The notes: generated by a model from the letters alone, not told the origin. Counted from the stretch's first letter, positions 47,451-59,157 are shown. The stretch is DNA of 64,000 bases from Glandiceps talaboti (GCF_964340395.1 NC_135554.1:620001-684000); one strand, 5' to 3'. A program made the numbers and translations.

Positions 47451-49464
47451 AAAGTATACTATAAAACAGTGAGCGCCAAGTTCAAACTACTCATTGCTTC
47501 CCGTCATTTTCCACCCTAGAATCCTGTGTTCAACCTGATAGTCTAGTGATGGACAGATTGAATAAATACTGTATATACGTCTGTATAACTTGATCAAGAT
47601 GAATATATGTATCAATTCATTGGGAAGACAGTATTCATCTGGTAATACAAGAAGTGAAGATTTATGATTACTCATCATTGGAGATATCAAAGCAAATGAG
47701 GAAATTAACTAGTTTATGCTCTAAAGTTTGGAACAAAAGTACTTGACTTTTTACAATTTTCTTGGTGTCATAATTATATCAAAATCAACTGCTTGTACGT
47801 CATAAATCATAAACTTTGCCCTTGGCTTTCCAATCACAAGGAAGACGATACCTTCTGTAAATGCTATAGATGTACCACATCAAGTACTGTTGACTTTTAA
47901 TGTTGTGCTATATGATCTCAGACCTGAGCTACGATCATGCATTCCTACATCCTCTGATTTGCAAGACGATGACTTCAATTCTGGTGGAAACATTGTGACT
48001 GTGTGCACATTTTCAGTGGCAAACTTGTACAATTGTTAGTCACAGATTTGGACCATAAACAGTGGTGGATCGGTGTGGTTGGATCACAAGAATGTAGGGC
48101 CTACATTATATGTGCTGTACATGTAGAGTATTCCACGTATTACAAACCACAGACAAGTCTGTGAACAACCTTCCGTTGTTCATTCCATTTTGGCTGTGTG
48201 TTGTTTGAGATGGATACATAAATATACCTGTATCTGAATATCCATGTTGTTTCTTGCCAATTATTTTGAGATAGACTAAATAATCCACGATCAAATATAT
48301 ACACCACTCACTTTCATCTTCACCAAAATTAAAATGTATCATTTCAAAATTCAAAGACCAACCCTACAGAGAAATGGTATGTGCTACAGTGCGCCTTGCA
48401 CAATCTTACATTACACAATTTATTATCAGCATAGTAAAAGGAAGTCATGATTGTTGAGATCAGCGAAGGATATCCATCACTTCTGCACTTACTTTGGCAA
48501 GAAAAATTCACTACATGACTTGCTGTTTATGGGGTAAATTGTTCTGTCAAAGCTAAGACCACTATAGGTAGTGGTCATGGTCTGAGGTCAAAGTCAAAAA
48601 AATACATTAATAGATGGTACTAGTATGTCAACTTGAAAACACGCCGACAGTCTACCCTGTCACTGGTCCTGCATACAGATTGTGCACCCATTTCCCTAGT
48701 CCTGCTTGAATGCCCATGGAGGTCTGTGGCCGTCACATGAACTTTTGTGTTGATTGTGTGAGGTCAAATTCATGAACTGTTGGAGAGGACACATGGCCTG
48801 TCTACTAGCTAGGTTTAGCAGTTGCTTTGTATTAAAGTTCCAACTGAAACCCAGGCTGTAGACAGGCTAGCTGTTTGCTTAAAAACTGTCTCAAAAAAAT
48901 ATTAGTACGAAGTTTTTAAAACATAATACTGTACCAGTTTAGAATTCTAGACTAGTCTCTGGGTTGATCTAAACCTGAATGTATTCATGATGTAAACTTT
49001 GTCACTCTGTCAAGAGATAACCATGGACGTATAAGGGGAGAGATAACTAACGTCTTCTCATTAACATAGTCAATACCGTGAACATGTAGCAACCCAGCGA
49101 TGACTCCAAGCTGCTCTTTAAATGGCTCGCCCATTGGATTCTCGAAATTTCAAAGTATTTTCATGTTCCCAGCTTTCCACATATGGGTTTACATGTAAGG
49201 AATTAATGCTCCCTTGTAGCGCGGTCACCCCAAAATATTCTTATGGTAAAGCATTTGGTATTTTCTCAACTTTCGATTTCATGTGATATACATATAATTA
49301 AAGTTCTGGGACAATTCTACAACATCACGCAACTTCCCCTGTATACAATGTACATGATGAATCACAGTTGAATGAGTAGTATTATTCAAGGCTTGAATCA
49401 AGTTTGCTAAACTAAATTGCAGTGAGCCAAGTTGTTTGAATTTCCAGCTCACTGTTCACAGTAT
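47451..49464. other. Interior of inverted-repeat pair, no clear gene
   Basis: Both strands at 47820-48040 contain protein-like stretches without an ATG (plus: VLLTFNVVLYDLRPELRS; minus: SIAFTEGIVFLVIGKPRAKF). They overlap, so at most one can be real; neither has good splice sites. A 10-bp hairpin (GCCTGTCTAC and inverse) lies at about 48798-48867. Confidence 0.35.
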
Positions 49465-49606
49465 GAGTCTGCATGGTTGAGCCCACCCATTGTGGACAGA
49501 TGGTACTTATCTCTGTTTCTGTTGATGTTACTTGACTGTTTAAATGTGGCTATCTTCAGACATGTTTGACCATAAAACCTGAACGCTATTTTGAGAAGGG
49601 CTGTAT
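49465..49606 (-). repeat. Right arm of inverted repeat
   Basis: Inverse of 47306-47450. If the pair is one element, it is about 2.3 kb and non-coding. Confidence 0.8.
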
Positions 49607-49801
49607 AAATATTTTGATAATGTATTGTTGTAAAACCACTAATGTAATTAGTGACAATGAAAATGATAGCTAATGAGATAAATGTCTTCTCCCATTTTAG
49701 CCATAATTCTGCAAACCCCCGATACAATGCTGTCATGTTAACAACCAAGTCCGGGCCTACAGTTAGTGTATATGAGTAAAATGAAAACCAATGGCAATCA
49801 C

Positions 49802-49854
49802 CTCATGATAGTAATGGCGATGTGGTTTCATGGAACTGCTCCAAAAACTTCTTC
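49802..49854 (-). CDS. Candidate SPATA6-like exon (53 bp)
   Basis: Acceptor TTTTGTCACATAG and donor GAG|GTGATT. The frame that fits the phase-0 start of the 41744-41807 exon reads RSFWSSSMKPHRHYYHE. It requires the preceding exon to end in phase 1, whereas the 51574-51695 candidate ends in phase 0. Either an exon between them was missed or one candidate is wrong. No homology recognised. Confidence 0.35.
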
Positions 49855-50149
49855 CTATGTGACAAAATACAGAAATCATCCAATTCATGCAATTTATGTC
49901 ATGCAGTAAATATATCTATATATGTGTTAACGTATATGTACAAGTGTCAAGTCATGTGATATGCGAGGCTCTCTCTAAAGGGTTAGATGGTTATTTTGAT
50001 AATATGTGTCAATAGAAGTGATATGATGGCCATAATATTTTATCAGCATGCATATAATGTCAAATATCTGTCAGTTTTGTATAAGAACATATGGGAAATT
50101 CATTTTGTATGTCAACTTTGACCCAAAAAAGTGTACACTGCACAAATGA

Positions 50150-51077
50150 AAAATAGCACCAATGGCATTGTAGCACAACTGTATTTGGCTGTTGCTATGG
50201 ACATGGTCTTGTTGCTAGGGATATTTGCATACATTTTGGAATCTTTAGTCACTTCACCTACCCATCCCTGATGTGCATAAGGAAAGGGTTATACAGTCCA
50301 AATAAATAAATACAATCCAAAATACTTTATCAAGGACGATATACAGCAGGTAACAACCTGACTATATATTTGAATGTGATCCCTGATGTCATCTTTTATA
50401 ATATGCATCGTCATTTCAGTTGCAAAGGGTGTGGTCATGGTTGCTAGGGGTAATTGTGTTGAAATGTTTTAAAAAAGAACTGCAGAATAATACCTCCAAA
50501 AACATCCCGACAAAGTTTCAACCTATTCACCATGCAGATTCAAGATGTAAGTTTTTGACAAAAATTGAGACTTTTAGACCTAATTTGCATATTGCTGATG
50601 GGATCATCACATTGTGAATACAGCTTCATCTACACATCCCCAGACGCGTCCCAATTAAATTTCAGCCCAATCTGCTCAGTAGTTTTGGAATTATATATTT
50701 TTGACAAACAAGACACATTTATAGCCCTAATTTGCATATCTTTGATGGGATCATCATGTCATGAACAATTCTTAATATAAACACCCTGAAAAACATTCAT
50801 ACCAAATTACAGCCTAATCTGCTCAGTAGTTTTGGTGTTAAAGATTTTTGACCAAAAAGACACATTTTTTTAAAACCCATTTTGCATATCACCGATGGTA
50901 TCATCATGTCATTAACATTTCTTAATCTAAACACCTCAAATTTCAGATTGATCTGCTGAGTAGTTTTGGAGTTTAAGGTTTTTGACCAAAAATCACATTT
51001 TTTGATTTGAACAATTTCTCAATTGGACACCCACCAAAAATCATGTAATCGGTCCAGTGGCTTTTGACTTTAAGTTG

Positions 51078-51135
<58 letters not shown>

Positions 51136-51208
51136 TAGACAGACAGACAGACACTTTGCCATGCCTATAGCAGTAATGAACCTTGTCACTTGAGTTGTGC
51201 TAAAAATT
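50150..51208 (+). mobile_element. HINE-like element, copy F, reduced monomer core
   Basis: The 5' tag CACCAATGGCATTGTAGCAC joins directly to a TTTGGCTGTTGCTATGG monomer, so the usual 5' spacer is deleted; only two or three monomers remain. The 3' half has at least three GACCAAAAAGACACATTT/TTGCATATC units, a long CA run (51082-51133), GACA repeats and the 3' end TATAGCAGTAATGAACC ... TTGAGTTGTGCTAAAAATT with a decayed hairpin. Confidence 0.8.
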
Positions 51209-51573
51209 AAGTTATCTCTAGGTCTGAATTGCCCTAATTAGGCCTTTTAGTTGTAAGCATTTGTTTGACTTCACTGAGCAATTCTATTAAATGAAACATG
51301 TTTTGAAATTCAAGATTCAGCTGTTAAAAACTTTAGCTTGAAAAGCAGCCACATCTTAAAGAAGATACAGCTTGAATCTTTGACATGGTTTCAAACTTCA
51401 GTTGACTTTTTCCACAATTTTACCTAATATTTGTGCCATTGATATAGCTTAGAGAGCAACCTCCATATCATATGACATGACGGTACATGTAATCTACATT
51501 ACACCTGACATGGTTACCATAGCATAGTCTAGTATCACATAGCATAGTGGTATTTCAAAGTCCTAGCAAGTAC

Positions 51574-51695
51574 CTTGACTGGTTGTATTCGGCGACCATG
51601 ATTAGGGTGGAAATTGTAGCGATGTCCCCAGTACTTGTCACCCAAATAACGCCTATATAGTGAACAGATTTTACAATCTTTGGCAGAAACATACT
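51574..51695 (-). CDS. Candidate coding exon, possibly SPATA6-like
   Basis: Acceptor TTTTTTAACTATGCCAG and donor AAG|GTACTT bound a 122-bp frame: YVSAKDCKICSLYRRYLGDK, then YWGHRYNFHPNHGRRIQPVK. It is aromatic- and basic-rich with one C-x-x-C. It is on the SPATA6 strand, upstream of the sure exons, and ends in phase 0, so it could join the 41744-41807 exon directly. I cannot match it to vertebrate SPATA6 from memory; it may be a lineage-specific segment or another gene. Confidence 0.5.
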
Positions 51696-51699
51696 CTGG

Positions 51700-52916
51700 C
51701 ATAGTTAAAAAAGACAAGACAAAAAAACAAACCAATTAAATACAGACAAAGACTAGTGGCAAAAATATTTTGGTTAATTAATATCTACTAGTATTTATGA
51801 CAGTTCATTCAAGAAAGATGGCTGAAAACAGTATGTAGCTTGAAGCCAGGGTTTTACATCAAGTTTGGATTTGGGGGGTCATTGAGACGCAAACTCTGAA
51901 AAGTTAGGCGTCCAAACTGCAACTCTAGGGGTCATTTACAAAATCAATAAATTAGTGTGTGAAATACATCTGTATGAGGTTTTTGACAATATAGAGATCA
52001 AAATAAGCATTGATTAGTGTTGATAAAAAAGCAAACTTAAGGAAAACACAAATACAAGAAATATTATTAATTCAATGAAATTTTGAACATGCATGAAATC
52101 GGTAAATATACATCACAAGGGAGATCCGTAACACATACATGTATGTAACTGAGCTGTGTATGACTTTATATCATCATCTTTCTCTTGAAATTTTCTTTCA
52201 CAGACTGCTTTCCAAAGTGTAGAAAAGTCTGATTTCAGAGACAACAGTGTAACAATGCTAATGTGACTGGAAAAGTCCTGATGTCAAGTTTCAAGTTACA
52301 TCTTCTGTGAATGGATTTTTCACCTTCGCTTTGAAACAAATATTGCACTCTATGATGTTAGTTATGATCTCATATGAAATCAACCCTTTTGAAATGCTTC
52401 AGCCATCCTTTATTTATTTGAATGATCAATCCGTCACTTCTTAAAAGTATTGGGCCACGTAATGCCACTGCCAAATACATAATGAGATTCCAGAGCATTC
52501 CATTTCAAATCAGGGGGGTTTCCACAGTAGTCGGAATCAAATGTGAACACTTCTAATGTAGAGATAATATCGATGTCAGAATTCTTGTGTCCTCTAGGAT
52601 GTAGATGTGATTTTTTTAAGGGTCACAAGTCCATAATCATGCATAAAAGATGCAATATATATAGCATCAAGTAAAACCCTGAGCATGAAATGCTTGTACA
52701 TTGAGAGCAATGGATTATGTCAATATAGATTTTATAGAACACACAATGCAAGATTTAAAAGTTACCATTTGGAAGATCTCAGTGCAAAGTCTTTAATTGA
52801 AATGTTTTACTTTTGTATGAAATTCTGACTGTAAGACAGTGTTTCGATCCATAATGCATAGAAGGGTGATAATGTATTACATGAATTGACTAATTTAGAG
52901 GTGAAATCAAAATAAA
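51700..52916. other. No gene seen (51.7-52.9 kb)
   Basis: AT-rich sequence with no convincing exon. More upstream exons may exist beyond the large insertion block. Confidence 0.5.
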
Positions 52917-53339
52917 AATACCACCAATGGCATTGTAGCACAACTGTACAGTTTTTAAAAATGTTTATCCATATGCTAGTCCATGCTAACAATAGGTGTT
53001 CATTTGCTGAATCCAGTTGCCTATCCAACCATGTTGCTATCTTTGCAATATACGTGATCATTTGGCTGTTGCTATGGGCGTGGTCATGTTGCTAGGCAAA
53101 TTTAAATACATTTTTTGAATGTTTATTCAATACGCCATATGCCGGTTATCAAAGAAGCCACGAAAAGACAAAAGATATGATTGTTTGGCCACTAGGGGCA
53201 CTGTTTTAGAACCGGAAGTGAGGGCCACAATTGTAGAGCATTGAGGCAAAGCATAGTAGAGTCTATAGACATCGTAACCACTGACTAAAGATTTTCTGTC
53301 ATTCCCTGTAACTTTACGCTATAATATTGCGTTCTCCTA

Positions 53340-53572
53340 ATATTTCGCGTAAGTTTGGCTCTGCAATTCGACCATGAGGAAAACCCAAAACTTCAAAAGT
53401 AGCAACATTTTGAAACGGGTAGTACGCTAACATCTCACTGACCTCATCCATTTGCGTTAACGTTGGAGAAATTATAGCGATTGCTTCCAGTCAAACATCG
53501 GAACGGAAAAAGGTACAAAAACAGAACAAAGAACCCTCAAAATCACAGTATACGCTACAGTTATTGCAGCTA
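53340..53572. mobile_element. Partial copy of the 45823-46294 TIR element
   Basis: TAGTACGCTAACATCTCACT matches the inverse of about 45965-45990, and TTGCTTCCAGTCAAACATCG to CTACAGTTATTGC matches 46208-46294. The other end is missing. Confidence 0.65.
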
Positions 53573-53573
53573 G

Positions 53574-53771
53574 TATAAGACCAATCTGATTAAAATTCGA
53601 TGTAGATGTCGGCTAATCTTCGTGGTACATGTTTGATCGCCTCCTCTACCGATCAGGATAAAAACGTAAACATGTACCACAAAAGTCAATTCAGGCAAAA
53701 TAACGAAAGTAAAATAGCAATGAACAATTAGCCGACATCTACATCGGATTTTAATCAGATTGGTATAAGAC
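53574..53771. mobile_element. Foldback MITE, ~40-bp arms
   Basis: The arms CCAATCTGATTAAAATTCGA ... GATGTCGGCTAAT and their inverse flank a ~110-bp centre. TATAAGA is found immediately outside both ends (about 53574 and 53764) as a 7-8-bp target duplication. It landed at the edge of the partial TIR element. Confidence 0.85.
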
Positions 53772-54060
53772 ATGGTTTGAGTGAACCATGTAAACGTTAA
53801 ATGGAAGGCTAATTCATTGAAGGGGTGGGCGATGTGGTCCATCAATCATAATAACAATATTTATGATTCATTGCCGACTTCGATGTTTTTTTTTATACAC
53901 TGATGGTCCTGAATAAAGACTAGTATGCATTTGCAAGCAAAAGCGTAGTTCCAGGGCACAGTTGGGGACATGAAGAGGCGATGATGTTTGGATTAGTGTA
54001 AATTGGCCGATAGTGGATATTGAGGGTAGGATAGTGTGGCAGTGAAACAAGGTTACATAC

Positions 54061-54384
54061 CTAAGGGTAGGGGGACATCTGGTATATTACAGGATCATGG
54101 TAGCTGTAATATGTTTGCATGACATGGGCATTTCCAATAGGTGAGTGTGCAGATTTGACATAGATGTGGTCTATTAGGGTGCCTTTGAGTGTGGTAGCTG
54201 TTTTAACAACTTGGTTGAATTGGAAGCTGGACATGAATTTCTCAACTGGGTGAACTTGTTGTGCTAGGAGATTGTCATTGAAGTCTCCACAGATGACATT
54301 GTGGTAAACATTGATTGTGTGCAAGGATGCAATGAGTTGGCCAAGATTGCTGGGGAACAAGCTGGTTTGGTATGTAGAAAACAT
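54061..54384 (-). pseudogene. APE-like endonuclease fragment (Helentron or LINE)
   Basis: Residues ICGDFNDNLL, then KGTLIDHIYV and YYSYHDPVIYQM are the C-terminal half of an AP-type endonuclease: GDFN metal-site box, the TLIDHIYV strand and an S-x-HDPV box. The YYS.HD..IY wording resembles the endonuclease appended to Helentron Rep/helicase proteins more than typical LINE enzymes. This is judged from memory and either is possible. The N-terminal half and any RT, Rep or helicase are absent. Confidence 0.6.
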
Positions 54385-54405
54385 GTAACCCCACCTAGTA
54401 CCTGC

Positions 54406-54892
54406 ACACGAACGACCGGTGTCGCCGACTAAAGTAGCGAGATCCGTTCACGTCTGAGCAGCAGACCTACTTTGTTTTAGAAATCATGACAAGGCGAAAA
54501 TTCAAACAAATATTTTATGTTACAGCAGTCGATAAAGTCATATTCAAATCAAAATTATATCAAAAATACTTGCCGAAATAGAATATTTATACTAAAAACA
54601 TGGCGGCCATAACATTGAACGTCATTTGACACGTAGGTATATGTCAAAGGTTATTACTTGCGACGCTACGAGGTGGTTACACGGAGCAACTCATGAAGCA
54701 ACTCAAGAAGCAACTTGCGACGAGTCGCAGAAAAAACAACATGTTTGTATACACGACGAACGACCGGTGTCGCCGACTAAAGTAGTGAGATCCGTTCACG
54801 TCTGAGCAGCAGACCTACTTTATTTAAGAAATCACGACAAGGCGAAAATTCAAACAAATATTTTATGTTACAGCAGTCGATAAAGTCATGGA
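54406..54892 (+). repeat. 137-bp direct repeat pair
   Basis: ACGAACGACCGGTGTCGCCG starts two ~137-bp copies (about 54406-54543 and 54755-54892), over 90% identical and 349 bp apart. They could be two tandem units of a 349-bp repeat or flanking duplications. The spacer has GAAGCAACTCAAGAAGCAAC. Confidence 0.8.
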
Positions 54893-56480
54893 GGTAAAAC
54901 AGACGTGGTCGGTAGTTGAATAGATGACAAAAACAATGAAACTGCGTGTTGGAGATTATGAAATAAAAACCCGGGAATTTCTCTGAAAACTGCACGAGAA
55001 TAATAAGATAAGATGGGAAAAATATCGACAGATTATTTTTATTTTGGAAAATAATCGATCTTATTTTATTGTCATTCTTTCAATGCCCTCCAAAACATCG
55101 CCAGGCTATTGCCGGATCTCTGGGCATGTACTTTGTAGTGACTATAAATTGTAGTTGATGTTGTTCTGGAGGAGACATTCAATTCACGTAGGATGGTCTC
55201 CAAAAACCCTGTTCTAACAAAACTAGGCCGATCGGAATTTAAAACTAAAAACTCATCGATGGATTGCTGTAAACGAGAACTCCAAGCAGTCATTGTATCA
55301 ATCGTAATTTCGCAATTTGCAATGATGTGAAAGTTGAAATCTCATTGCATACTGAGCTGATCAATATTCATAATATGCCATGACATCATTCATGTCCCGC
55401 TTCGAATATGTCACTATTTTTCCCATATAAGGGTAGCACAATGCAAATTTCAGTCTGCGTTATGAATGATAGCGCTGACTTCAGCTGGCGAGATTGACGA
55501 TTATGAACACGGAAGTGTGCCACGCTCCCACCACATAATTTTACCGAACAAATGTTGATTTTTATGGTAACCACATCAAAAGGAGCACAATTTTGGAGGT
55601 GATGTAGAAATACCGAGGTCAATGTTGATGCACAGAAATAAGTAGCACGATATTTTATAGGATTACGCCAAAAGATAAAGGGAGTAGTCGAGCACAAAAC
55701 TACCGACCACATACAATGTTTTGATACAGATACAAGCTGAGTGATACCAATATATCTGTCCCTTAATTTAACAAAATCACGTCCAATGATGCACAAATTT
55801 GATCAAAACAGGTTCACACATCGTAAACTCAACTTTACTGTTCTGTGATCGTTAATTACGCTTCCAGAACGTTCTTGTTCACTATGTGCTTCTGATGTAG
55901 TGAGTCAGCATTTAAACATGACCCCTCAACTCCACAACTTTTAGTACAGTACCACCTCCAACACAATATTGTCAGCTATCAAAAGTTTTTAGCTTACGCA
56001 AACAGCGACGGAGATAGGGGGTCCCCAATGGCTAGCGTTTGCCTCAATGCATGCTGGGGAAACCCAGAAGAAAACTGCATGGAGACCCCCACAGAGTTGT
56101 AAACCGGAAGTGGATAGAAAGTAAGAACCAGCAGAGATTCAAAAGTTCCAGGTCGCCCCTAGAGGGCGCACTGGAACTAATTAGCAAGCTTGCTAAAGTG
56201 TGATAGTAAAGTTGAGTATATCAATACAAATATGTTTATGCCAACTTATAACCTGTACATGAAATGGTTTCTTCCGGACAAAGTTTTATGACTTCACCCG
56301 TGGTGCTACACCACTGTTCTAATAAACAAGAAAGGCCTAAGTATGCGGCGACATCAGTTACAATATAAACATGTGGTTTGGTAATTGTCGATCGAACTCT
56401 CAATATTGTGCACTAATTAGCTGGCAACATCGGTAGTTTGCTGTCCTGGAAATTAGTGTGATGACTGTAGCTGGAAGCTG
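54893..56480. other. ISL2EU-like interior, no recognised gene
   Basis: Minus frames at 55072-55293 (FLETILRELNVSSRTTSTTI) and 55386-55796 look weakly protein-like but match nothing I know. They may be transposase remnants. Confidence 0.35.
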
Positions 56481-56539
56481 TTGTCAGATTTGTAATTTTC
56501 TAATCGTTCTTTTGTCCAGCAACAGACACCAGTAAGGTA

Positions 56540-56846
56540 AAGAAAGATGTTTATCATGTCTATATCGGGTATATTTCGAAGGTCCTCCCCGTCCAACTTT
56601 CAATGTTTCCGCTGTCGATTAGTTCTATCTTTTGATGCCCGACATCCACTATTCGTCTCCTCTTCCATTCTCTCAGAAAATCATCATTTTCCAGTATTTC
56701 AAGACCAAGGTTGACAGCATTTCTGGCGATAGATCGGCTTTCCTCGTTTTAGAAGTAGTAATTTTCCGCTCTTTTATGAATGCACGGAGTTCTTTTACGC
56801 CCATTTTGTTGACAGCTTTATACATCGCCATACTATTAGATGCCAT
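56540..56846 (-). pseudogene. SAP-domain ORF of ISL2EU-like element, frameshifted
   Basis: From an ATG 76 bp inside the right inverted repeat, the protein has VNKMGVKELRAFIKERKITT then KTRKADL: a SAP DNA-binding motif with the typical LKELRxFLKxRxI.TSG..KADL spacing. Near 56735 the frame slips; homologous-looking sequence goes on in another frame (ARNAVNLGLEILENDDFLRE) to a stop near 56568. A one-base indel is the simplest explanation. In ISL2EU transposons a YqaJ-like exonuclease follows such a domain; here it is missing. Confidence 0.6.
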
Positions 56847-57656
56847 GACGAAAATTCTGGCCCTCACTTTGTCAGATATGGTGCGCCCTCTCGCGATACT
56901 TTCCTGCGAAACTACCGGAAGTTTGATAACCGGCATACGCCGTATTGTCTATTAATCCCCGTTGTTATCTTCACAATATATGTGATTGTTTGGCTGTTGC
57001 TATGGGTGTGGTCTTGTTGCTAGGTACATTTACATATATTTTTTGAATGTTTATTCACTTGTCTTTCAATTCCTGTTGTTACCTTTGCAATATACGTGAT
57101 CATTTGGCTGTTGCTATGGGCGTGGTCTTATTGCTAGGCAAATTTACATACATTTTTTGAATGTTTATTCAATTGTCTATTAATCCCTGTTATCGTTGTG
57201 AAATGCACAACCGTTTTGCTGTTACTATGGGCGTGGTCATGGTTGCTAGGGATATTTGCATGCATTTTTTGCATGTTTATTCACTTGTCTATTAATCCCT
57301 GTTGTTATCTTTGCAATGTATGTGATCATTTGGCTGTTGCCAATGCAGCCATAGGTGTGGTCTTATTGCTTGGCATATTTGCCAAGCTAGGCATATTTGC
57401 AAACACTTTTTGAATGTTTGTCTAAGAATCCCTGTTATCTTTGTGAAATACACTACTGTTTGGCTGTTGCTATGGGCGTGGTCAAGGTTGCTGGGGATAT
57501 TTGCATACATTTTTTGAATGTTTACTCACTTGCCTACCAGATGATGTTGTTATTTAACCAAAATATACTTCCATTTGGTTGTTCCTAAGGGCATGGTCAT
57601 GGTTGTTAGGGCCAATTGTGTCAAAATGTTATGAAGAAATCTGCAGAATAACACTC

Positions 57657-59145
57657 ACCACCAGCACCCCATATATGGGGACGTGCTTAGGTGCCCACCA
57701 GTATCCCATATATAGGGACAGCAAAGTTCAGTCACCCATGATTCGCATCTCGGTGTATAACGGAGCTATTGCTGCAAAACTTGCTGCCATAACTAGTTCC
57801 AAACATGTGTATTAGATATGTTTTGCTAGCCTGCCATTTTGAGCACATGGAAGTGAACGGTTTAGAAATAGGACCGAAATGACGAGCAATCGTAACTTTT
57901 GTGTGCGTTTTTCGCTGACAAAATCGAATTTCAACATTGCAGAAGTAACCAACGCTCTCATAACATCTCCTACGATGTAAATTTGTCAACAGTCCGAAGA
58001 AATTTCCATTGAATTTTACCAGAAATACATCATTGAATGCATGTAGTTGGTTGTGGGAAGGGCACAAGCATCAGAAGTACTGCTAAGTTCGTGTTATCTC
58101 CCAACAGGGAATTTACGGGTGTCGTAGTGAAGGTCGGCAAAATGCATAACTTGTTGACCAATAGTCTGCACCCATACTATCATCTTGGGGCCAAGTTTTA
58201 TCGATGTAAAGAATTAATTTGGTCATATTTCTTTGTGGTAATGTTCAATAATGAATAATACTCACACAAGGTCAATTTATACTGGTCAGTGGTGGGTACA
58301 TTACGCATGATATGAGGATTTTCTGATCAGATTTTTAGCGTGCGTTTTTTTAGTGACAATTCAAATTTCAACATGGTCGCAGCCAAAATCGTCTCCCCTA
58401 ACATTGTGTTTATGATGAAAAATATGGTTCTGTTCTGTTCTGTGAAAAATTCTATTTAATTTCGACTTGGATGGCATTATTGACCACAAGTAGGTGGCTG
58501 TATGAACTCGTTGTACTCTATGTAACGTTCGCGTAATACAGCGACGTACGTTAAAATGCTAGCTGCATATTTCCCTTGATCGGTGTGCATATCGGCAAAT
58601 ACCACCACTTTGCCCATCCCATTTTGGTGCCGATACTACCAACTTGTGGGCATTTTTTACAGAATTAGAGAATAAATTTGGTGATAATTTTTTGCTGTCT
58701 TGTCAAATTCTGAATTTACAGAAGCTCACTTTTCAGATGATCTTGAGGCGACGACTTTAGATATTTTTAGTACACTTTCAATGCCAGTGGGGACCGACTG
58801 TAGTGTCATAAATGGATTATTGAGCCATTAATTATTTTTATTCAAATTTAATACGACTGAAAATAACATTTTCTGCCAAATTTTCATCGATTTTGCCCAT
58901 TTAACCAGTATACAGAAGTTTTGTAGGAACATAAATGTAGGTATTTTGAATTTTGTTTGTGACATAAATGTTCTGTTTATTTGTGATATGTCAATAGATA
59001 TACAACCGATGTTTGTTTTATTAATATTTTATTACTTTAATCCATATTTCGGTTGTGTATGTGACATTTGAATATATGAATTTGCAACTATGATGTACAA
59101 AATTTATTTTCCATTAAAATGATACCTTATTTTTCAAAACTATGC
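57657..59145 (+). mobile_element. ~1.4-kb dispersed repeat, copy 2
   Basis: Matches 29570-30960 from GAGCTATTGCTGCAAAA to the right end near ACTATGCAACTC. The left side has CTCACCACCAGCACCCC and palindromes CCCATATATGGGG and CCCATATATAGGG, in the same place as the TTCCCGCTATTGCGGGAA palindrome in copy 1. It adjoins the DIRS element within 15 bp. Confidence 0.7.
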
Positions 59146-59157
59146 AACTCAAAGTAT

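Larger units (their letters stand above)
53131..56944 (-). mobile_element. ISL2EU-like DNA transposon, 3.8 kb
   Basis: Inverted termini at 53131-53153 and 56922-56944 match at 21 of 23 bases (TATGCCGGTTATCAAA is common to both). With TA as target duplication the element begins CGCCATATGCCGG; alternatively it inserted without duplication. Inside the right end a minus-strand frame begins with a SAP-like domain, an arrangement known for the YqaJ-exonuclease ORF of ISL2EU elements, which use TA sites. No transposase or YqaJ core was recognised; the interior is replaced by other inserts. Confidence 0.6.

Noticed and set aside
47820-48040. Coding exon on either strand
   Set aside because: Both strands read as protein-like in overlapping frames, with no ATG and no good splice pair; cannot be decided by eye.
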